60,594 nt of DNA from NCBI RefSeq assembly GCF_009863985.1, contig NZ_WEZT01000019.1:1-60594 (forward strand), given 5' to 3'. The position numbers and the translations under genes are program-made. The stretch is from Furfurilactobacillus milii. GTDB taxonomy: Bacteria > Bacillota > Bacilli > Lactobacillales > Lactobacillaceae. The notes beneath the pieces were generated by a model that ran no database searches, was not told the DNA's origin, and saw nothing but the letters and a program-made list of their open reading frames with translations. Below, one piece after another: positions 34,135 through 43,750 of this stretch; position 1 is the first letter of the stretch; every line of letters begins with the position of its first letter.

Positions 34135-35065
34135 CGGGACCATCTCCCGTCTTGGAGTTCACAGGCTGCGCATTTTCACGGCCATAATAGCGTAAAAATA
34201 GGTCCTCTAAAGTTGGCGGGGTGCTTCGTAACGTTAGGATCTGACGATCGGCTAGGTATTGAGTGATTGCAGTCATGGCGTCTGAATCGACTGCAAAAAT
34301 TGCCGTAGTTGAATTAGTTTGTTTGAGCTGATGAACGCCAGATTGATTGCCTAAATCAGTCAATGGCGTTTTAGTGGTCACTGAAATTTGCGTGCGGGTC
34401 AAGTGTTGCATTTCAGTGAGTGTACCTGTTTCAATGATTTGGCCTTCGCGGATGATACCAATGCGATCACACATTTGTTCAACTTCTGACAAAATATGGC
34501 TAGACAGCAAGATTGCTTTGCCGGCTGCTTTTAAAGCTTTTACTTCGTCCTGAAAAACTTGCTCATTGAGTGGGTCGAGGCCAGATGTTGGCTCGTCGAA
34601 GATATATAAATCGGCTGTTTGCGATAAGGCGGCAATCAGGGCAACTTTCTGACGATTCCCTTTGGAATAGGTGCGCGCTTTCTTACCAGTATCGAGTCCA
34701 AACGCCTTAATTAGCTCATCCGTTCGTTTAGAATGTTGCTGGTGACTGAGCCGGAGAAATAGGTCAATAATTTCGCCGCCGGTAAGATTTGGCCACAGAT
34801 AAACGTCGCCGGGCACATAGGCGATGTTTTTATGAATACTGACCGCGTCGTGAAAAACGTCTTTGCCAAAAATTGTAGCCGTACCACTTGTTGCTCTTAA
34901 GAGACCAAGTAATGTGCGAATCGTTGTCGATTTTCCGGCGCCGTTTGGACCAATAAAACCAAATACTTCACCGGGTTGTACGTCAAACGAAACATCGTTT
35001 AGTGCTTGAAATTTACCAAATCGTTTTTGAAGATGGGATACGTGAATTACTGGGGATAATTGCAT
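34127..35065 (-). CDS. ABC transporter ATP-binding protein
   Basis: 312 residues. Walker A is GPNGAGKSTT (about residues 38-47), the signature is degenerate (YSKGNRQK instead of LSGGQ, common in this subfamily), Walker B is LYIFDEP and the switch His is in LLSSH. The last 100 residues form the usual CcmA/DrrA-type C-terminal domain. With the permease at 32512 it makes a two-gene exporter. GGGGGC lies a few bases before the start. Confidence 0.92.
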   Translation of the reverse strand: MQLSPVIHVSHLQKRFGKFQALNDVSFDVQPGEVFGFIGPNGAGKSTTIRTLLGLLRATSGTATIFGKDVFHDAVSIHKNIAYVPGDVYLWPNLTGGEIIDLFLRLSHQQHSKRTDELIKAFGLDTGKKARTYSKGNRQKVALIAALSQTADLYIFDEPTSGLDPLNEQVFQDEVKALKAAGKAILLSSHILSEVEQMCDRIGIIREGQIIETGTLTEMQHLTRTQISVTTKTPLTDLGNQSGVHQLKQTNSTTAIFAVDSDAMTAITQYLADRQILTLRSTPPTLEDLFLRYYGRENAQPVNSKTGDGPDA

Positions 35066-35872
35066 GGTTCAACGCCCCCTTTAGGCAGATGAAATTGCAG
35101 TTGAAAGACTTACCAATTTGCAGGTTAAATATCCTGTCGCTGTCAGTGTAGAGTGCTATTCTAGGGGTGTCAATTTTAAAATTTTGCGGGACTTTAAATA
35201 ATCGACTTAACCACTAATTCAGGTCCAAGTATGACATTATTTTCAAATCTGTTAATTAAATTTACGAACTTCCGTCAAGGCTTTGGTAATATAGGACTGA
35301 AATTGATTAAAATGGGTTTGCTATGCGCATTTAGATGGGATGGTGCATTACAATCTATTGCGGGATAGTCAATTAGCATGATTGAGTGAGAAATGAATGG
35401 TTTTTAATATTGTTTGTGAGTTGACGTCGTGTATTAAAGTGTCCATGTGGCAGTTCTATCTCTGCGTATGTGCGTACATGATAAATGACAATTAAATGGA
35501 TTTATTTGCGTTGTCACGACCGTGCGAGAATAGTCTTCGAGAGCTGTTTTCGAGTGCCGGCTCGGCGGCGTTTTTTCCTTTGATAGGCATTAAAACGGCC
35601 AGCCTATTACAAACAACCTTAAATAATTAGCAAAAAAATGCTGTTAACGGCATAAATAATTGATTCAAGCAACGGAAGGCCAATTATTTTACTTATACCG
35701 TCCTCATTATGTAACGAGGTAAACAACTTTTAGTAATGAAGCTGCAATTGAATGGCGATAAGACAAGATATTTTGGCGACGGTTTGCTTGTCAATGAACA
35801 GTTAAAAAGGGCGCCGGAAAATGCATAATGGAATTTTTTAATGCATACAAGGTAAAAGAAGGAGAGATCGTC
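35066..35872. other. Long intergenic region, no gene recognised
   Basis: About 800 bases between the ABC exporter and the LytTR regulator, which diverge. No frame has a ribosome site and protein-like content; the 31-codon frame at 35736-35831 has no proper ribosome site. A weak terminator-like hairpin (GCCG-GCT-CGGC then GTTTTTT) lies near 35550-35575. GACAATTAAAT (near 35486) and GAACAGTTAAAAA (near 35798) resemble the single half sites bound by LytTR regulators. No histidine kinase or pheromone precursor was found. Confidence 0.4.
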
Positions 35873-36619
35873 ATGATTCTTTACGTTTGTGAAGATAATT
35901 TAAAGGAACGACTATGGCTGACAACTTGCCTTGAAAACGAACTTAAAGAATTGAATATGAATATTCCGATTGAAAGTGAAGGACGACCGGAAAAAGTGTT
36001 GGCAACGTTGCCTGACCATCCGGGTCCAAACATTTACTTTCTGGACATTCAACTTAATGCTGCGGTTGACGGTATTGAGCTAGCTCGACGAATTCGCGAA
36101 GTCGACCCCTTAGGCTATATTGTCTATGTCTCTATTCGTGAGGACCGTGCGTTTGAAACAATCACGTCGATGACCATGCCAACAGGATTTCTTTCCAAAG
36201 AATTTATGTTTGACACTGAGAAGTTTACGCCTCAACTTCGCCAAATTTTGGTGACGATTCAGGATCACTTAAATCAGGTCCATCCGAATCAGCCAGCTTA
36301 TTTAGAAATCAAAAACGGTGGGTTTCTAATTCGGTTGCGTCAAGATGATCTGTTATACATTGAAAAGGTGCGCCGGTTGAAAAAAGTTACGGTAGTCACG
36401 ACAAATAATCGCTACGAAGTGAATGGGAGTATCCATGAATTAGCCAGTCATCTGACGGCAGACAATTTTTTTAATGGGTTTCAAAGTTATATTCTGAATA
36501 CAGAACATATTCAGACCGTCAACTTTACGTTGGGACATGTTACGATGAGTAACGGCGACGAGTTGAATTTCTCGCGTGGCACCATCAAAAAATTACGCGA
36601 TTTTATTCGCGAAAAGTAG
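35873..36619 (+). CDS. LytTR-family response regulator (AgrA/ComE-like), orphan
   Basis: 248 residues. The receiver domain (1-130) has the acidic pocket CEDN (residues 5-8), the phosphoacceptor Asp in IYFLDIQL (near residue 57), and a Ser/Lys end (SKEF). The LytTR DNA-binding domain (about 140-245) has FLIRLRQDDLLYIEKVRRLKK and FFNGFQSYILNTEHI. The ATG at 35873 has GGAGAG 6 bases ahead; an earlier frame start at 35828 lacks support. Family members control quorum-regulated bacteriocin or virulence genes with a histidine kinase, but none is adjacent. An HD hydrolase gene follows after 8 bases. Confidence 0.88.
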   Translation: MILYVCEDNLKERLWLTTCLENELKELNMNIPIESEGRPEKVLATLPDHPGPNIYFLDIQLNAAVDGIELARRIREVDPLGYIVYVSIREDRAFETITSMTMPTGFLSKEFMFDTEKFTPQLRQILVTIQDHLNQVHPNQPAYLEIKNGGFLIRLRQDDLLYIEKVRRLKKVTVVTTNNRYEVNGSIHELASHLTADNFFNGFQSYILNTEHIQTVNFTLGHVTMSNGDELNFSRGTIKKLRDFIREK

Positions 36620-36627
36620 GCGACAGC

Positions 36628-37299
36628 ATGGCAGAAGGACTGACCCCAGCAGAGCAAACACAATTGGATAAAATTGAGTCTTACGCACGTCAGCAACTTG
36701 GTAGCGATCGTTCGGGACATGATTTTTTCCATTTGGAACGGGTCGCAAAGTTAGCAGATCGAATTGAATTAATCGAACAGACAGGTCAACGTTTTGTTGT
36801 TTTAGCAGCGGCTTATTTGCACGATGTTATTGACGATAAGCTTGTTGAAGATCCTGAGGCCGCTCACACGGCGTTGAAAGAACAACTTTCAAGATGGGAT
36901 GTGAGTGAGGACAACGTAACGGATATTTTTGCAATTATTGATCACATGTCATTCAGCAAAAATCTTGGGCAGCATCAGACGCTGAGTCCGGCTGGTCAAA
37001 TTGTTCAGGATGCTGATCGCATGGATGCCATTGGTGCGATTGGTATCGCTCGGACATTGACTTATGGTGGCCATCATGACCGGGTGCTGTATGATCCGGA
37101 GGTTGAACCTCGCCACGATATGACTAAGGCAGAGTACCGCAAAGCGGATGGCACCACGATTAACCACTTCTATGAAAAGTTGTTGCTTATTAAAGACCAG
37201 ATGAATACCGTTACTGCACGAAAGATGGCAGAGCAACGCCAACGCGTAATGCTTGATTTTCTACATGAATTCAAACAAGAGTGGAATGGTGAAGCCTAA
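36628..37299 (+). CDS. HD-domain metal-dependent phosphohydrolase
   Basis: 223 residues. The HD motif is complete: HDFFHLERV (His, residue 31 region), YLHDVIDD (His-Asp), and the later Asp in QDADRMDAIGAIGIART. This is the YedJ/YpgQ-like group, probably acting on nucleotides. It shares a transcript with the response regulator (8-base gap), but a functional link is inference. A hairpin follows at 37329. Confidence 0.85.
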   Translation: MAEGLTPAEQTQLDKIESYARQQLGSDRSGHDFFHLERVAKLADRIELIEQTGQRFVVLAAAYLHDVIDDKLVEDPEAAHTALKEQLSRWDVSEDNVTDIFAIIDHMSFSKNLGQHQTLSPAGQIVQDADRMDAIGAIGIARTLTYGGHHDRVLYDPEVEPRHDMTKAEYRKADGTTINHFYEKLLLIKDQMNTVTARKMAEQRQRVMLDFLHEFKQEWNGEA

Positions 37300-37328
37300 C
37301 CTTTTGGACTATAAATGAACAGAGACTT

Positions 37329-37370
37329 AAAACACGCTGATCTCCAGAAAATGGACATCAGCGTGTTTCT
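37329..37370. terminator. Bidirectional terminator-like hairpin
   Basis: AAACACGCTGATCTCC and GGACATCAGCGTGTTT pair around a short loop, with T-rich sequence following. The stem core AAACACGCTG is the same as in the hairpin at 18915. Confidence 0.75.
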
Positions 37371-37391
37371 TGTTTTGATAGAAGAATCATT

Positions 37392-38186
37392 TTATTTATC
37401 TTTGGTTAACCAACGGGTGACTAGGTTTACGACTGCAGAAAGCACAACGACCAGACTAAGTGCAAAGAAGACCGGCACTAGGTGCGCACGAGACCATTCC
37501 GTAAACGAACTTGTTAAAACGCCAGCACTTAAGCCGATTAGGCCGAGCAGAACAATGTACGATGAGACACCGGCACCGGAATTACGCAGGTCGGCACTAC
37601 TTAGGTCGAATCCACCAACACTAAGGTTAGTCACTAATATTGCCCAAATGATCCAACGAACTGTGTTGACCAATAAGTTACCGTCAGAAGTTGCCGGTTG
37701 AAACAGATTACTAAGGGTTGGATGAATGGCGAACATTACCCAGTTATGAAACATTGTTGGCCATAACCAGGCGGTGATACCGAAAATGACTGCACTGACG
37801 CCGATAATTGGCGCAAAACCTATAAAAAAGTTACCCATTGTTTGGTAACTGTTGCCACTATTCCAGCGGTGATTGACATACCCTAATGTTAGCGCCTCCG
37901 GATCACTGCCCTGGTTTTCAGGGTGAGCGAATTTAATCAAACGGAGACCAGTAATTTTGTGACCAAACAACAAGGCCATGAGCAAGTGACTGGATTCATG
38001 AACAATAATACCAAGAAAACCTAGGTAAACTTGTGCGTTCATGCCGTAGTAAGTTGCGAGCCGTTGTTTGGTATTTCGATTGATGATGGTTAGCGCCCAA
38101 CTGAATAGTAGCGGTAAAGCTAATCCGTAAAAGAAGACGGTCAGCAGACTGATCAAAATCTGCTGACCTAACGTACTAAATGACAT
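37392..38186 (-). CDS. Membrane zinc metalloprotease, M50-like
   Basis: 264 residues with about six membrane segments. The zinc motif HESSH (H-E-x-x-H) lies in GIIVHESSHLLMALLFGHKI (about residues 62-81), followed by a GPI/GFAPIIG-type segment as in M50 site-2 proteases. No PDZ domain is present. Function is unknown; intramembrane cleavage is inferred from the motif. It lies 10 bases downstream of ybaK and is probably co-transcribed. Confidence 0.7.
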   Translation of the reverse strand: MSFSTLGQQILISLLTVFFYGLALPLLFSWALTIINRNTKQRLATYYGMNAQVYLGFLGIIVHESSHLLMALLFGHKITGLRLIKFAHPENQGSDPEALTLGYVNHRWNSGNSYQTMGNFFIGFAPIIGVSAVIFGITAWLWPTMFHNWVMFAIHPTLSNLFQPATSDGNLLVNTVRWIIWAILVTNLSVGGFDLSSADLRNSGAGVSSYIVLLGLIGLSAGVLTSSFTEWSRAHLVPVFFALSLVVVLSAVVNLVTRWLTKDK

Positions 38187-38196
38187 GAAGTTATTC

Positions 38197-38694
38197 CTAT
38201 TCTTCCTCTAAGTCTGTAAACGTACCATGGACAAGTTCAGCAACAGCTGTGGCATCTACTTTAACGGAGCGGCCGATTTTGCCAGATGATACGACAATGT
38301 CGCCCTGTTGTTGTGCCACGTTGTCGAAATAAATGGGGTACTGGTATTTTTCCCAAATGCCGATTGGCGTATTGGCACCGTGTTCGTAGCCGGTCGTTTT
38401 CAGCAGATCTTTGAGCGGCACCATACCAACTTTTTTATTACCAGACGCGGCCGCTAATTTTTTGTAGCTGAGGTGTGTATCTAGTGGCACCACGCCGACC
38501 AGCGGACCCGTGACATTTCCAGTGAGAACCAGGGTTTTATAAATGTTATGCTCATCGTAATCGTCATGATCAACATCGAGTTGAGCGACATCACCAGCTT
38601 GATGGGTCGCAAACTCAATTTGTTGGTAAGGAATCTTTGCTTTATCAAGGATCTTTTCAACGAGTGTTTTCTGAATTCTTTTTTTCTTAGCCAT
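38197..38694 (-). CDS. ybaK: YbaK/EbsC aminoacyl-tRNA deacylase
   Basis: 165 residues, the usual length. YbaK hydrolyses Cys-tRNA(Pro) made in error by prolyl-tRNA synthetase. The family Lys is in NIYKTLVL (about residue 51), LVGVVPLDTHLSYKKLAAASG and the GYEHGANTPIGI loop (about 105-116) are present. The ATG has GGAGG seven bases upstream. It diverges from the GntR gene, and the shared region holds the operators at 38717-38756. Confidence 0.9.
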   Translation of the reverse strand: MAKKKRIQKTLVEKILDKAKIPYQQIEFATHQAGDVAQLDVDHDDYDEHNIYKTLVLTGNVTGPLVGVVPLDTHLSYKKLAAASGNKKVGMVPLKDLLKTTGYEHGANTPIGIWEKYQYPIYFDNVAQQQGDIVVSSGKIGRSVKVDATAVAELVHGTFTDLEEE

Positions 38695-38716
38695 TCAATG
38701 AACCTCCGAGAGATTT

Positions 38717-38772
38717 AAAATTGGTACGAACCTAAAACACAATTGGCCGGACCAATATTTTTCTGGTATACT
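38717..38772 (+). promoter_or_regulatory. gntR promoter with two putative GntR operators
   Basis: The -10 is TGGTATACT (extended, 38764-38772) and the -35 is TTGGCC (38743-38748), spacing 18. The -35 lies inside an inverted repeat ATTGG-CCGGA-CCAAT (38742-38756). Just upstream, AAAATTGGTACGAACC (38717-38732) is nearly identical to the complement of 39725-39740 ahead of xfp. This suggests autoregulation. Confidence 0.6.
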
Positions 38773-38813
38773 CTTATTAATCAGTATACAAGAGAAAGGA
38801 ACTTTGCGTCGAG

Positions 38814-39542
38814 ATGGCGGACTTAGTTTATAAAAATGTAATGCAGGACTTAAAACGTCGCATTAATGATAATCAGTTTCCAGATAAACGGCTGCCTGAC
38901 GAGCGGAGCCTAAGTGAATCTTACGAGGTGAGCCGATCATCCGTCAAACGGGCACTTAACGTTCTGGCGCAACAGGGAATTATTTTCAAAAAGCGCGGGT
39001 CCGGCACGTTTGTGAACCCATTGTACATTAAAAATCAGGCGGTTTTTAGTTACGAAGGGCGTAATCTTGGGGTGACGGACTCAATGCGCGTTGATGGCAA
39101 GAAGCCGGGAATTAAGTTGCTCGACTTTCAAGTTATTCCGGCGACGCCAGAGTTGCAACAGGATTTATTCTTGAATGCAGATGATTTTGTGTATCAGATT
39201 AAACGCCTGCGGTTACTTGATCGACAGCCGATAATGATTGAAACTGGGTTTATTCCAATTAAGATCATGCCCGAGTTGTCGACGACCGTTGTATCTGGCT
39301 CGATCTTTAATTATCTGGAAGATATTAAACATGTGTCAGTGACTAAGTCGTTTATGACGGTAGGTGCTGAACCATCCGACGATAAGGATCAGGAGTTGCT
39401 GTCATTAAAACCAACTGAGCCAGTTGGTGTAATGAGTGGAATTTTCTTCCTGGATGATGGGACACCGTTTGAAGTGTCAAACATGCGGATTCACTACAAA
39501 TACATGAAGTACAATAACTTCGTGGATCTAGATGCGGACTAA
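38814..39542 (+). CDS. GntR-family regulator, HutC subfamily, probable xfp regulator
   Basis: 242 residues. The winged helix (about 1-72) has YKNVMQDLKRRINDNQF, LPDERSLSESYEVSRSSVKRAL and the wing KKRGSGTFV. The C-terminal UTRA effector domain (about 90-240) would bind a sugar or related metabolite. Regulators of this type respond to phosphorylated sugars. It lies directly upstream of xfp in the same direction but separated by a terminator, and both promoters carry the same 16-base site. AAAGGA lies 11 bases before the ATG. Confidence 0.88.
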   Translation: MADLVYKNVMQDLKRRINDNQFPDKRLPDERSLSESYEVSRSSVKRALNVLAQQGIIFKKRGSGTFVNPLYIKNQAVFSYEGRNLGVTDSMRVDGKKPGIKLLDFQVIPATPELQQDLFLNADDFVYQIKRLRLLDRQPIMIETGFIPIKIMPELSTTVVSGSIFNYLEDIKHVSVTKSFMTVGAEPSDDKDQELLSLKPTEPVGVMSGIFFLDDGTPFEVSNMRIHYKYMKYNNFVDLDAD

Positions 39543-39558
39543 ACTGAATAGAACATAT

Positions 39559-39597
39559 TAAAAAACACTAAGAATATCAACTTCTCAGTGTTTTTTA
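39559..39597 (+). terminator. Intrinsic terminator after gntR
   Basis: AAAAAACACT and AGTGTTTTTT with inner GAA/TTC pairing, followed by AGG. It separates gntR from xfp. Confidence 0.8.
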
Positions 39598-39715
39598 GGT
39601 TCATTTTAAGGCTTTATTTGTTAGCATTGGGTCGGATTAGCAAAGGACTAATCCCGATAAGGGCGCGCTTTTGCTATGGAAATAAAGGTGAACTAACCAA
39701 TGGAAACATTCGATC

Positions 39716-39776
39716 TTGGTAATTGGGTCGTACCAATTTTCTAAAAGGTTGACTTTTATTTAAAAGCGTCTATTAT
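39716..39776 (+). promoter_or_regulatory. xfp promoter with putative GntR operator
   Basis: TTGACT (39749-39754), 16 bases, TATTAT (39771-39776). Just upstream of the -35 is an inverted repeat TTGGTA-N9-TACCAA (39716-39736). The minus strand of 39725-39740 is AAAATTGGTACGACCC, matching the site at 38717-38732 in 15 of 16 bases. Confidence 0.6.
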
Positions 39777-39866
39777 AGTAACTGTAAATTGACCGGTAAA
39801 AAAGTCGGTGGATTTCACAGCAAATTTCGTGTTATTAAAAATTATCTCGAAGGAGTGTAAATATTC

Positions 39867-42251
39867 ATGGCAGTTGATTACGACTCACAAGAATACTTAG
39901 ACAAAGTTGACGCTTACTGGCGTGCGGCTAACTACCTTTCAGTTGGTCAGTTGTTCTTAAAGGACAACCCATTATTGAAGGGTGACTTGACGGCAGAAGA
40001 CGTTAAAGTTAAGCCAATCGGTCACTGGGGCACAATCGTTCCACAAAACTTCATTTACGCACATTTAAACCGTGCCATCTTGAAGTATGACTTGAACATG
40101 TTCTATATCGAAGGTTCAGGTCACGGTGGTCAAGTTATGGTTTCAAACGCTTACCTTGACGGTTCATACACTGAACGTTACCCACGTATCACACGTGACG
40201 AACAAGGTATGCAACGCTTGTTCAAGCAATTTTCATTCCCAGGTGGGGTTGCTTCACATGCTGCTCCTGAAACACCAGGTTCTATCCACGAAGGTGGGGA
40301 ACTTGGTTACTCTCTTTCACACGGTGTTGGTGCTATCTTAGATAACCCTGACGTTATTGCTGCTGTTGAAATTGGTGACGGGGAATCAGAAACTGGCCCA
40401 TTGGCTGCTTCATGGTTCTCAAGCAAGTTCATCAACCCAATCCACGACGGTGCTGTATTACCAATTATTCAAGTTAACGGGTTTAAGATTTCTAACCCAA
40501 CCATCCTTTCACGGATGAGCGATGCTGACTTGACTAAGTACTATCAAGGTATGGGCTGGAACCCTCGTTTCGTTGAAACTGATGGTTCAGACCACAAGAA
40601 GGCTCACCAAGACATGGCTAAGGCCATCGATGCATCTGTTGAAGAAATCAAGGCCATTCAAAAGAATGCCCGTGACAACAACGACGATTCATTGCCAGTA
40701 TGGCCATTGATCGTGCTTCGTGCACCTAAAGGCTGGACTGGTCCTAAGAAGGACTTGAACGGCGACCCAATTGAAAACTCATTCCGTGCTCACCAGGTTC
40801 CAATTCCGGTGGACGCAAACCACATGGAACACAAAGACATGTTGGTTGACTGGATGAAGTCATACAAGCCTGAAGAATTATTCAACGAAGATGGTACTCC
40901 TAAAGAAGTATTGTCAGAAGTTGAACCTAAGGGTGACAAGCGGATGGCTATGAACCCTATCACTAACGGTGGGATTCACCCAGAACCATTGAAGATGGAC
41001 GATGTTCGTAAGTTTGCCGTTCCTGAAAGTGACTTGAAGGATAACTCCAAGCAACGGATGGACATGGAAGTTATGTCACACTTTGCTGGTGACATCATGA
41101 AGGAAAACCCAACGAGCTTCCGGATCACTGGTCCTGATGAAACTCAATCAAACCGTTTGTGGGGTCTATGGGATGCTTCCAAGCGTCAATGGATGGAAGA
41201 CATTCACGAACCAAACGATGAAAACGTCGCACATTCTGGTCAAGTTATTGACTCACAATTGTCAGAACACCAAGCTGAAGGTTGGCTTGAAGGCTACGTT
41301 CTGACTGGTCGTCACGGTTTCTTCGCTTCATACGAATCATTCACACGTGTTATTGACTCAATGTTGACTCAACACTACAAGTGGTTACGTAAGGCGCAAG
41401 AACAAAACTGGCGTCATGATTACCCATCATTGAACATCATCAACACTTCCACTGTGTTCCAACAAGACCACAATGGTTACACTCACCAAGATCCTGGTAT
41501 GATTGGTCATATGGCTGAAAAGGGTCACGAACTGGTTAACGAATACTTGCCAGCTGACGCTAACTCATTATTAGCTGTTATGAACAAAGCTTTGCAAAGT
41601 CGCGAAGTTATCAACTTGATTGTTGCTTCCAAGCACCCACGGACTCAATGGTTCTCCATTGACGAAGCTACGGAACTTGTTAACAACGGTTTGGGAATCA
41701 TTCCTTGGGCTTCTAACGATGATGGTGCAGAACCAGATGTTGTCTTTGCAGCGGCTGGTACTGAACCAACGATGGAAAGCTTAGCTGCAATTACCTTATT
41801 GCATGACAGCTTCCCTGACTTGAAGATCCGCTTCATCAACGTTGTTGACCTATTGAAGTTACGTAAGAAGGGTGACGACCAAGACAACCGTGGTTTGACT
41901 GACGAAGAATTCGACAGTTACTTCACGACTGACAAGCCTGTTATCTTTGCTTTCCATGGCTTCGAAAACACATTGCGTGGTTTGGTTTACGACCGTCATA
42001 ACCACAACATCCACTTCCACGGTTACCGTGAAAATGGGGACATCACTACACCATTTGACATGCGTGTCTTGAACGAATTGGACCGCTTCCACTTGGCTAA
42101 GGATGCCATCAACGCAACTAGCTTTGCTGAAAAAGCCGGCGAATTCAGTCAACACATGGACGACATGGTTGCTAAACACAACCAGTACATCCGTGATGAA
42201 GGTACTGATTTACCAGAAGTTAATGCATGGCAATGGAAAGACATTAAGTAG
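39867..42251 (+). CDS. xfp: Xylulose-5-phosphate/fructose-6-phosphate phosphoketolase
   Basis: 794 residues, normal length. It is the key enzyme of the phosphoketolase pathway, cleaving xylulose 5-phosphate to acetyl phosphate and glyceraldehyde 3-phosphate with thiamine diphosphate. Signatures: [20 protein letters not shown] and [12 protein letters not shown] in the N-terminal half, the diphosphate/Mg2+ motif [14 protein letters not shown] (about residues 171-184) with VNGFKISN, and the C-terminal [12 protein letters not shown]. Codon use is strongly biased as in adhE, indicating high expression. GAAGGAG lies 11 bases before the ATG. Confidence 0.97.
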   Translation: MAVDYDSQEYLDKVDAYWRAANYLSVGQLFLKDNPLLKGDLTAEDVKVKPIGHWGTIVPQNFIYAHLNRAILKYDLNMFYIEGSGHGGQVMVSNAYLDGSYTERYPRITRDEQGMQRLFKQFSFPGGVASHAAPETPGSIHEGGELGYSLSHGVGAILDNPDVIAAVEIGDGESETGPLAASWFSSKFINPIHDGAVLPIIQVNGFKISNPTILSRMSDADLTKYYQGMGWNPRFVETDGSDHKKAHQDMAKAIDASVEEIKAIQKNARDNNDDSLPVWPLIVLRAPKGWTGPKKDLNGDPIENSFRAHQVPIPVDANHMEHKDMLVDWMKSYKPEELFNEDGTPKEVLSEVEPKGDKRMAMNPITNGGIHPEPLKMDDVRKFAVPESDLKDNSKQRMDMEVMSHFAGDIMKENPTSFRITGPDETQSNRLWGLWDASKRQWMEDIHEPNDENVAHSGQVIDSQLSEHQAEGWLEGYVLTGRHGFFASYESFTRVIDSMLTQHYKWLRKAQEQNWRHDYPSLNIINTSTVFQQDHNGYTHQDPGMIGHMAEKGHELVNEYLPADANSLLAVMNKALQSREVINLIVASKHPRTQWFSIDEATELVNNGLGIIPWASNDDGAEPDVVFAAAGTEPTMESLAAITLLHDSFPDLKIRFINVVDLLKLRKKGDDQDNRGLTDEEFDSYFTTDKPVIFAFHGFENTLRGLVYDRHNHNIHFHGYRENGDITTPFDMRVLNELDRFHLAKDAINATSFAEKAGEFSQHMDDMVAKHNQYIRDEGTDLPEVNAWQWKDIK

Positions 42252-42280
42252 TCTCACTGCTTAATCTCTTCTCTGAAAAT

Positions 42281-42330
42281 TAATAGGGTTCACACAGTCC
42301 GTTTGGATTGCGTGAACCCTATTTTTTTGT
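42281..42330 (+). terminator. Intrinsic terminator after xfp
   Basis: AATAGGGTTCACACAGTCC and GGATTGCGTGAACCCTATT form a long stem, followed by seven T. Confidence 0.9.
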
Positions 42331-42359
42331 TTTCAATAGCAGAATGGTGGATGAATGAC

Positions 42360-42545
42360 GTCTTCAGTTGCCAAAACTGAACTCCAGCTGTGGAACCGGT
42401 TCGAACCCCTGAGATGCGGGTTTCTCACCTCGCCGTGAAGCCGAAGGGGCACGTCTTCACGACAGTCCTGTGCAGTAAATTCGACTCAAACCGTCTCATT
42501 AACAGCACCCTCACGGCTTCTACTCAGTTTTGGCTCTCTTCGACT
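42360..42545 (+). repeat. Element R copy 6
   Basis: P1 is GCCAAAACTGA paired with TCAGTTTTGGC (42524-42534). The box is GTGGAACCGGTTCGAACC, where P2 is GAACCC...GGGTTTC. P3 is CGTGAAG...CTTCACG, and P4 is partly kept as GT-A-AAT...ATT-A-AC. It lies between xfp and the NUDIX pair, parallel to both. The rest of the gap to 42721 shows only AT-rich promoter-like sequence. Confidence 0.7.
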
Positions 42546-42721
42546 CATTTGACCACACTTTTGTTTTTGAACTTTATAAATTTGATTGAGTTTTAGCGTT
42601 TATAATCAAATCGCTAAATCAAAAGAACGCTTATTCGCAAAATTTCATGATTGCAAAACCACTGTATTAGCAAGATAATATAGCCACGCTGTCAAAACGC
42701 ACAGGCAAAAGAGGAGGTAAC

Positions 42722-43168
42722 ATGGCGAAGACTGAGGAAGTTGAATTGACTAATATGGTGTTGGTATCAGATAACGAAACCAACCAGATTTTGGTTGAGG
42801 ATCGCAAGAATCCTGATTGGCCTGGTTACACATTTCCGGGTGGTCATGTGAAGTCTGGAGAAAGTTTTGTTGATTCTGCCATTCGTGAAGTGAAGGAAGA
42901 AACAGGCTTGGACATTCATAATCCCATCTTTTGCGGGATTAAAGAATTTATGACTGAACATGGTCGTTATGTTGTCGCGTTATTCAGAACGGATTCGTAT
43001 TCAGGCGAGTTACGGTCATCCGATGAAGGTAAGGTTTGCTGGATGCGCCGTGACGAAATGTTTGAACATGAGATTGCAGATGGCATGGATAAATTGCTTG
43101 ATGTATTTGAAAAACGGAGTGTGTCTGAACTGACCTATTTAGAGAATCCGGATGGCGAATTCAAATGA
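42722..43168 (+). CDS. NUDIX hydrolase (8-oxo-dGTP diphosphatase-like)
   Basis: 148 residues. The NUDIX box is complete: GHVKSGESFVDSAIREVKEETGL (G-x5-E-x7-R-E-x2-E-E-x-G, about residues 41-63). The flanking TNMVLVSD and VCWMRRDEM resemble MutT/YtkD-type housecleaning enzymes. GAGGAGG is just before the ATG. Its stop overlaps the start of a second NUDIX gene by 4 bases. Confidence 0.88.
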   Translation: MAKTEEVELTNMVLVSDNETNQILVEDRKNPDWPGYTFPGGHVKSGESFVDSAIREVKEETGLDIHNPIFCGIKEFMTEHGRYVVALFRTDSYSGELRSSDEGKVCWMRRDEMFEHEIADGMDKLLDVFEKRSVSELTYLENPDGEFK

Positions 43169-43644
43169 CTGAAGAGGCTGATGATCTGCTGTTTAGGCGT
43201 GACAAACGAACGTTTAATGTCCGTGCGAGTGGACTACTAGTTCGAGATGACAAGGCGTTGCTCCATTGTGATATTGATGACGATGGTCGGCCGTATTTCG
43301 CATTAGTTGGCGGCAAAGTTAAGTTTGGCGAGTCTTCTATTTCTGCGATAAAGCGGGAGTATCAGGAGGAACTGCATCTGGATGTGTTACCCACACGATT
43401 ATTGTGGGTGATGGAGCATCAGTTTGGAACACCAGAAGACATCTGGCAACAGGTTAATTTCGTTCATTTACTCGACAGTCCACAATTAGCCAACTTACCA
43501 AACGAACGGTTTAGCGTCGGTCGTCACGCGTTTGAATGGATTAACTTACAGGACTTTCCGAACCTGCCAATTTATCCAGCAATCATTGGACAAGCGACAA
43601 CATTGCCTACTGTTGTTCAATACGTCAACGATATTGACGACTAA
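43165..43644 (+). CDS. NUDIX hydrolase, second of a coupled pair
   Basis: 159 residues. The box is GGKVKFGESSISAIKREYQEELHL (about residues 49-72). The N-terminal strand FNVRASGLLVRDDKALLH is typical of the family. The substrate is unknown. The ATGA overlap with the preceding gene implies joint translation. It is clearly different in sequence from its neighbour, so this is not a recent tandem duplication. Confidence 0.88.
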   Translation: MTEEADDLLFRRDKRTFNVRASGLLVRDDKALLHCDIDDDGRPYFALVGGKVKFGESSISAIKREYQEELHLDVLPTRLLWVMEHQFGTPEDIWQQVNFVHLLDSPQLANLPNERFSVGRHAFEWINLQDFPNLPIYPAIIGQATTLPTVVQYVNDIDD

Positions 43645-43750
43645 AGTGATTGCTCGCTCGAAAAATGATGGCAAGTCGGGTATGATGAATGTACACAAAT
43701 GGTTGTGAAAAAATTCTCTTCAACCAATAAAGATGAAGCGAGGCAGCGGG

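Noticed and set aside
35736-35831. 31-codon frame just before the LytTR gene, considered as a pheromone precursor
   Set aside because: The nearest GAGG is 15 bases away; no leader or double-glycine motif and no hydrophobic core.
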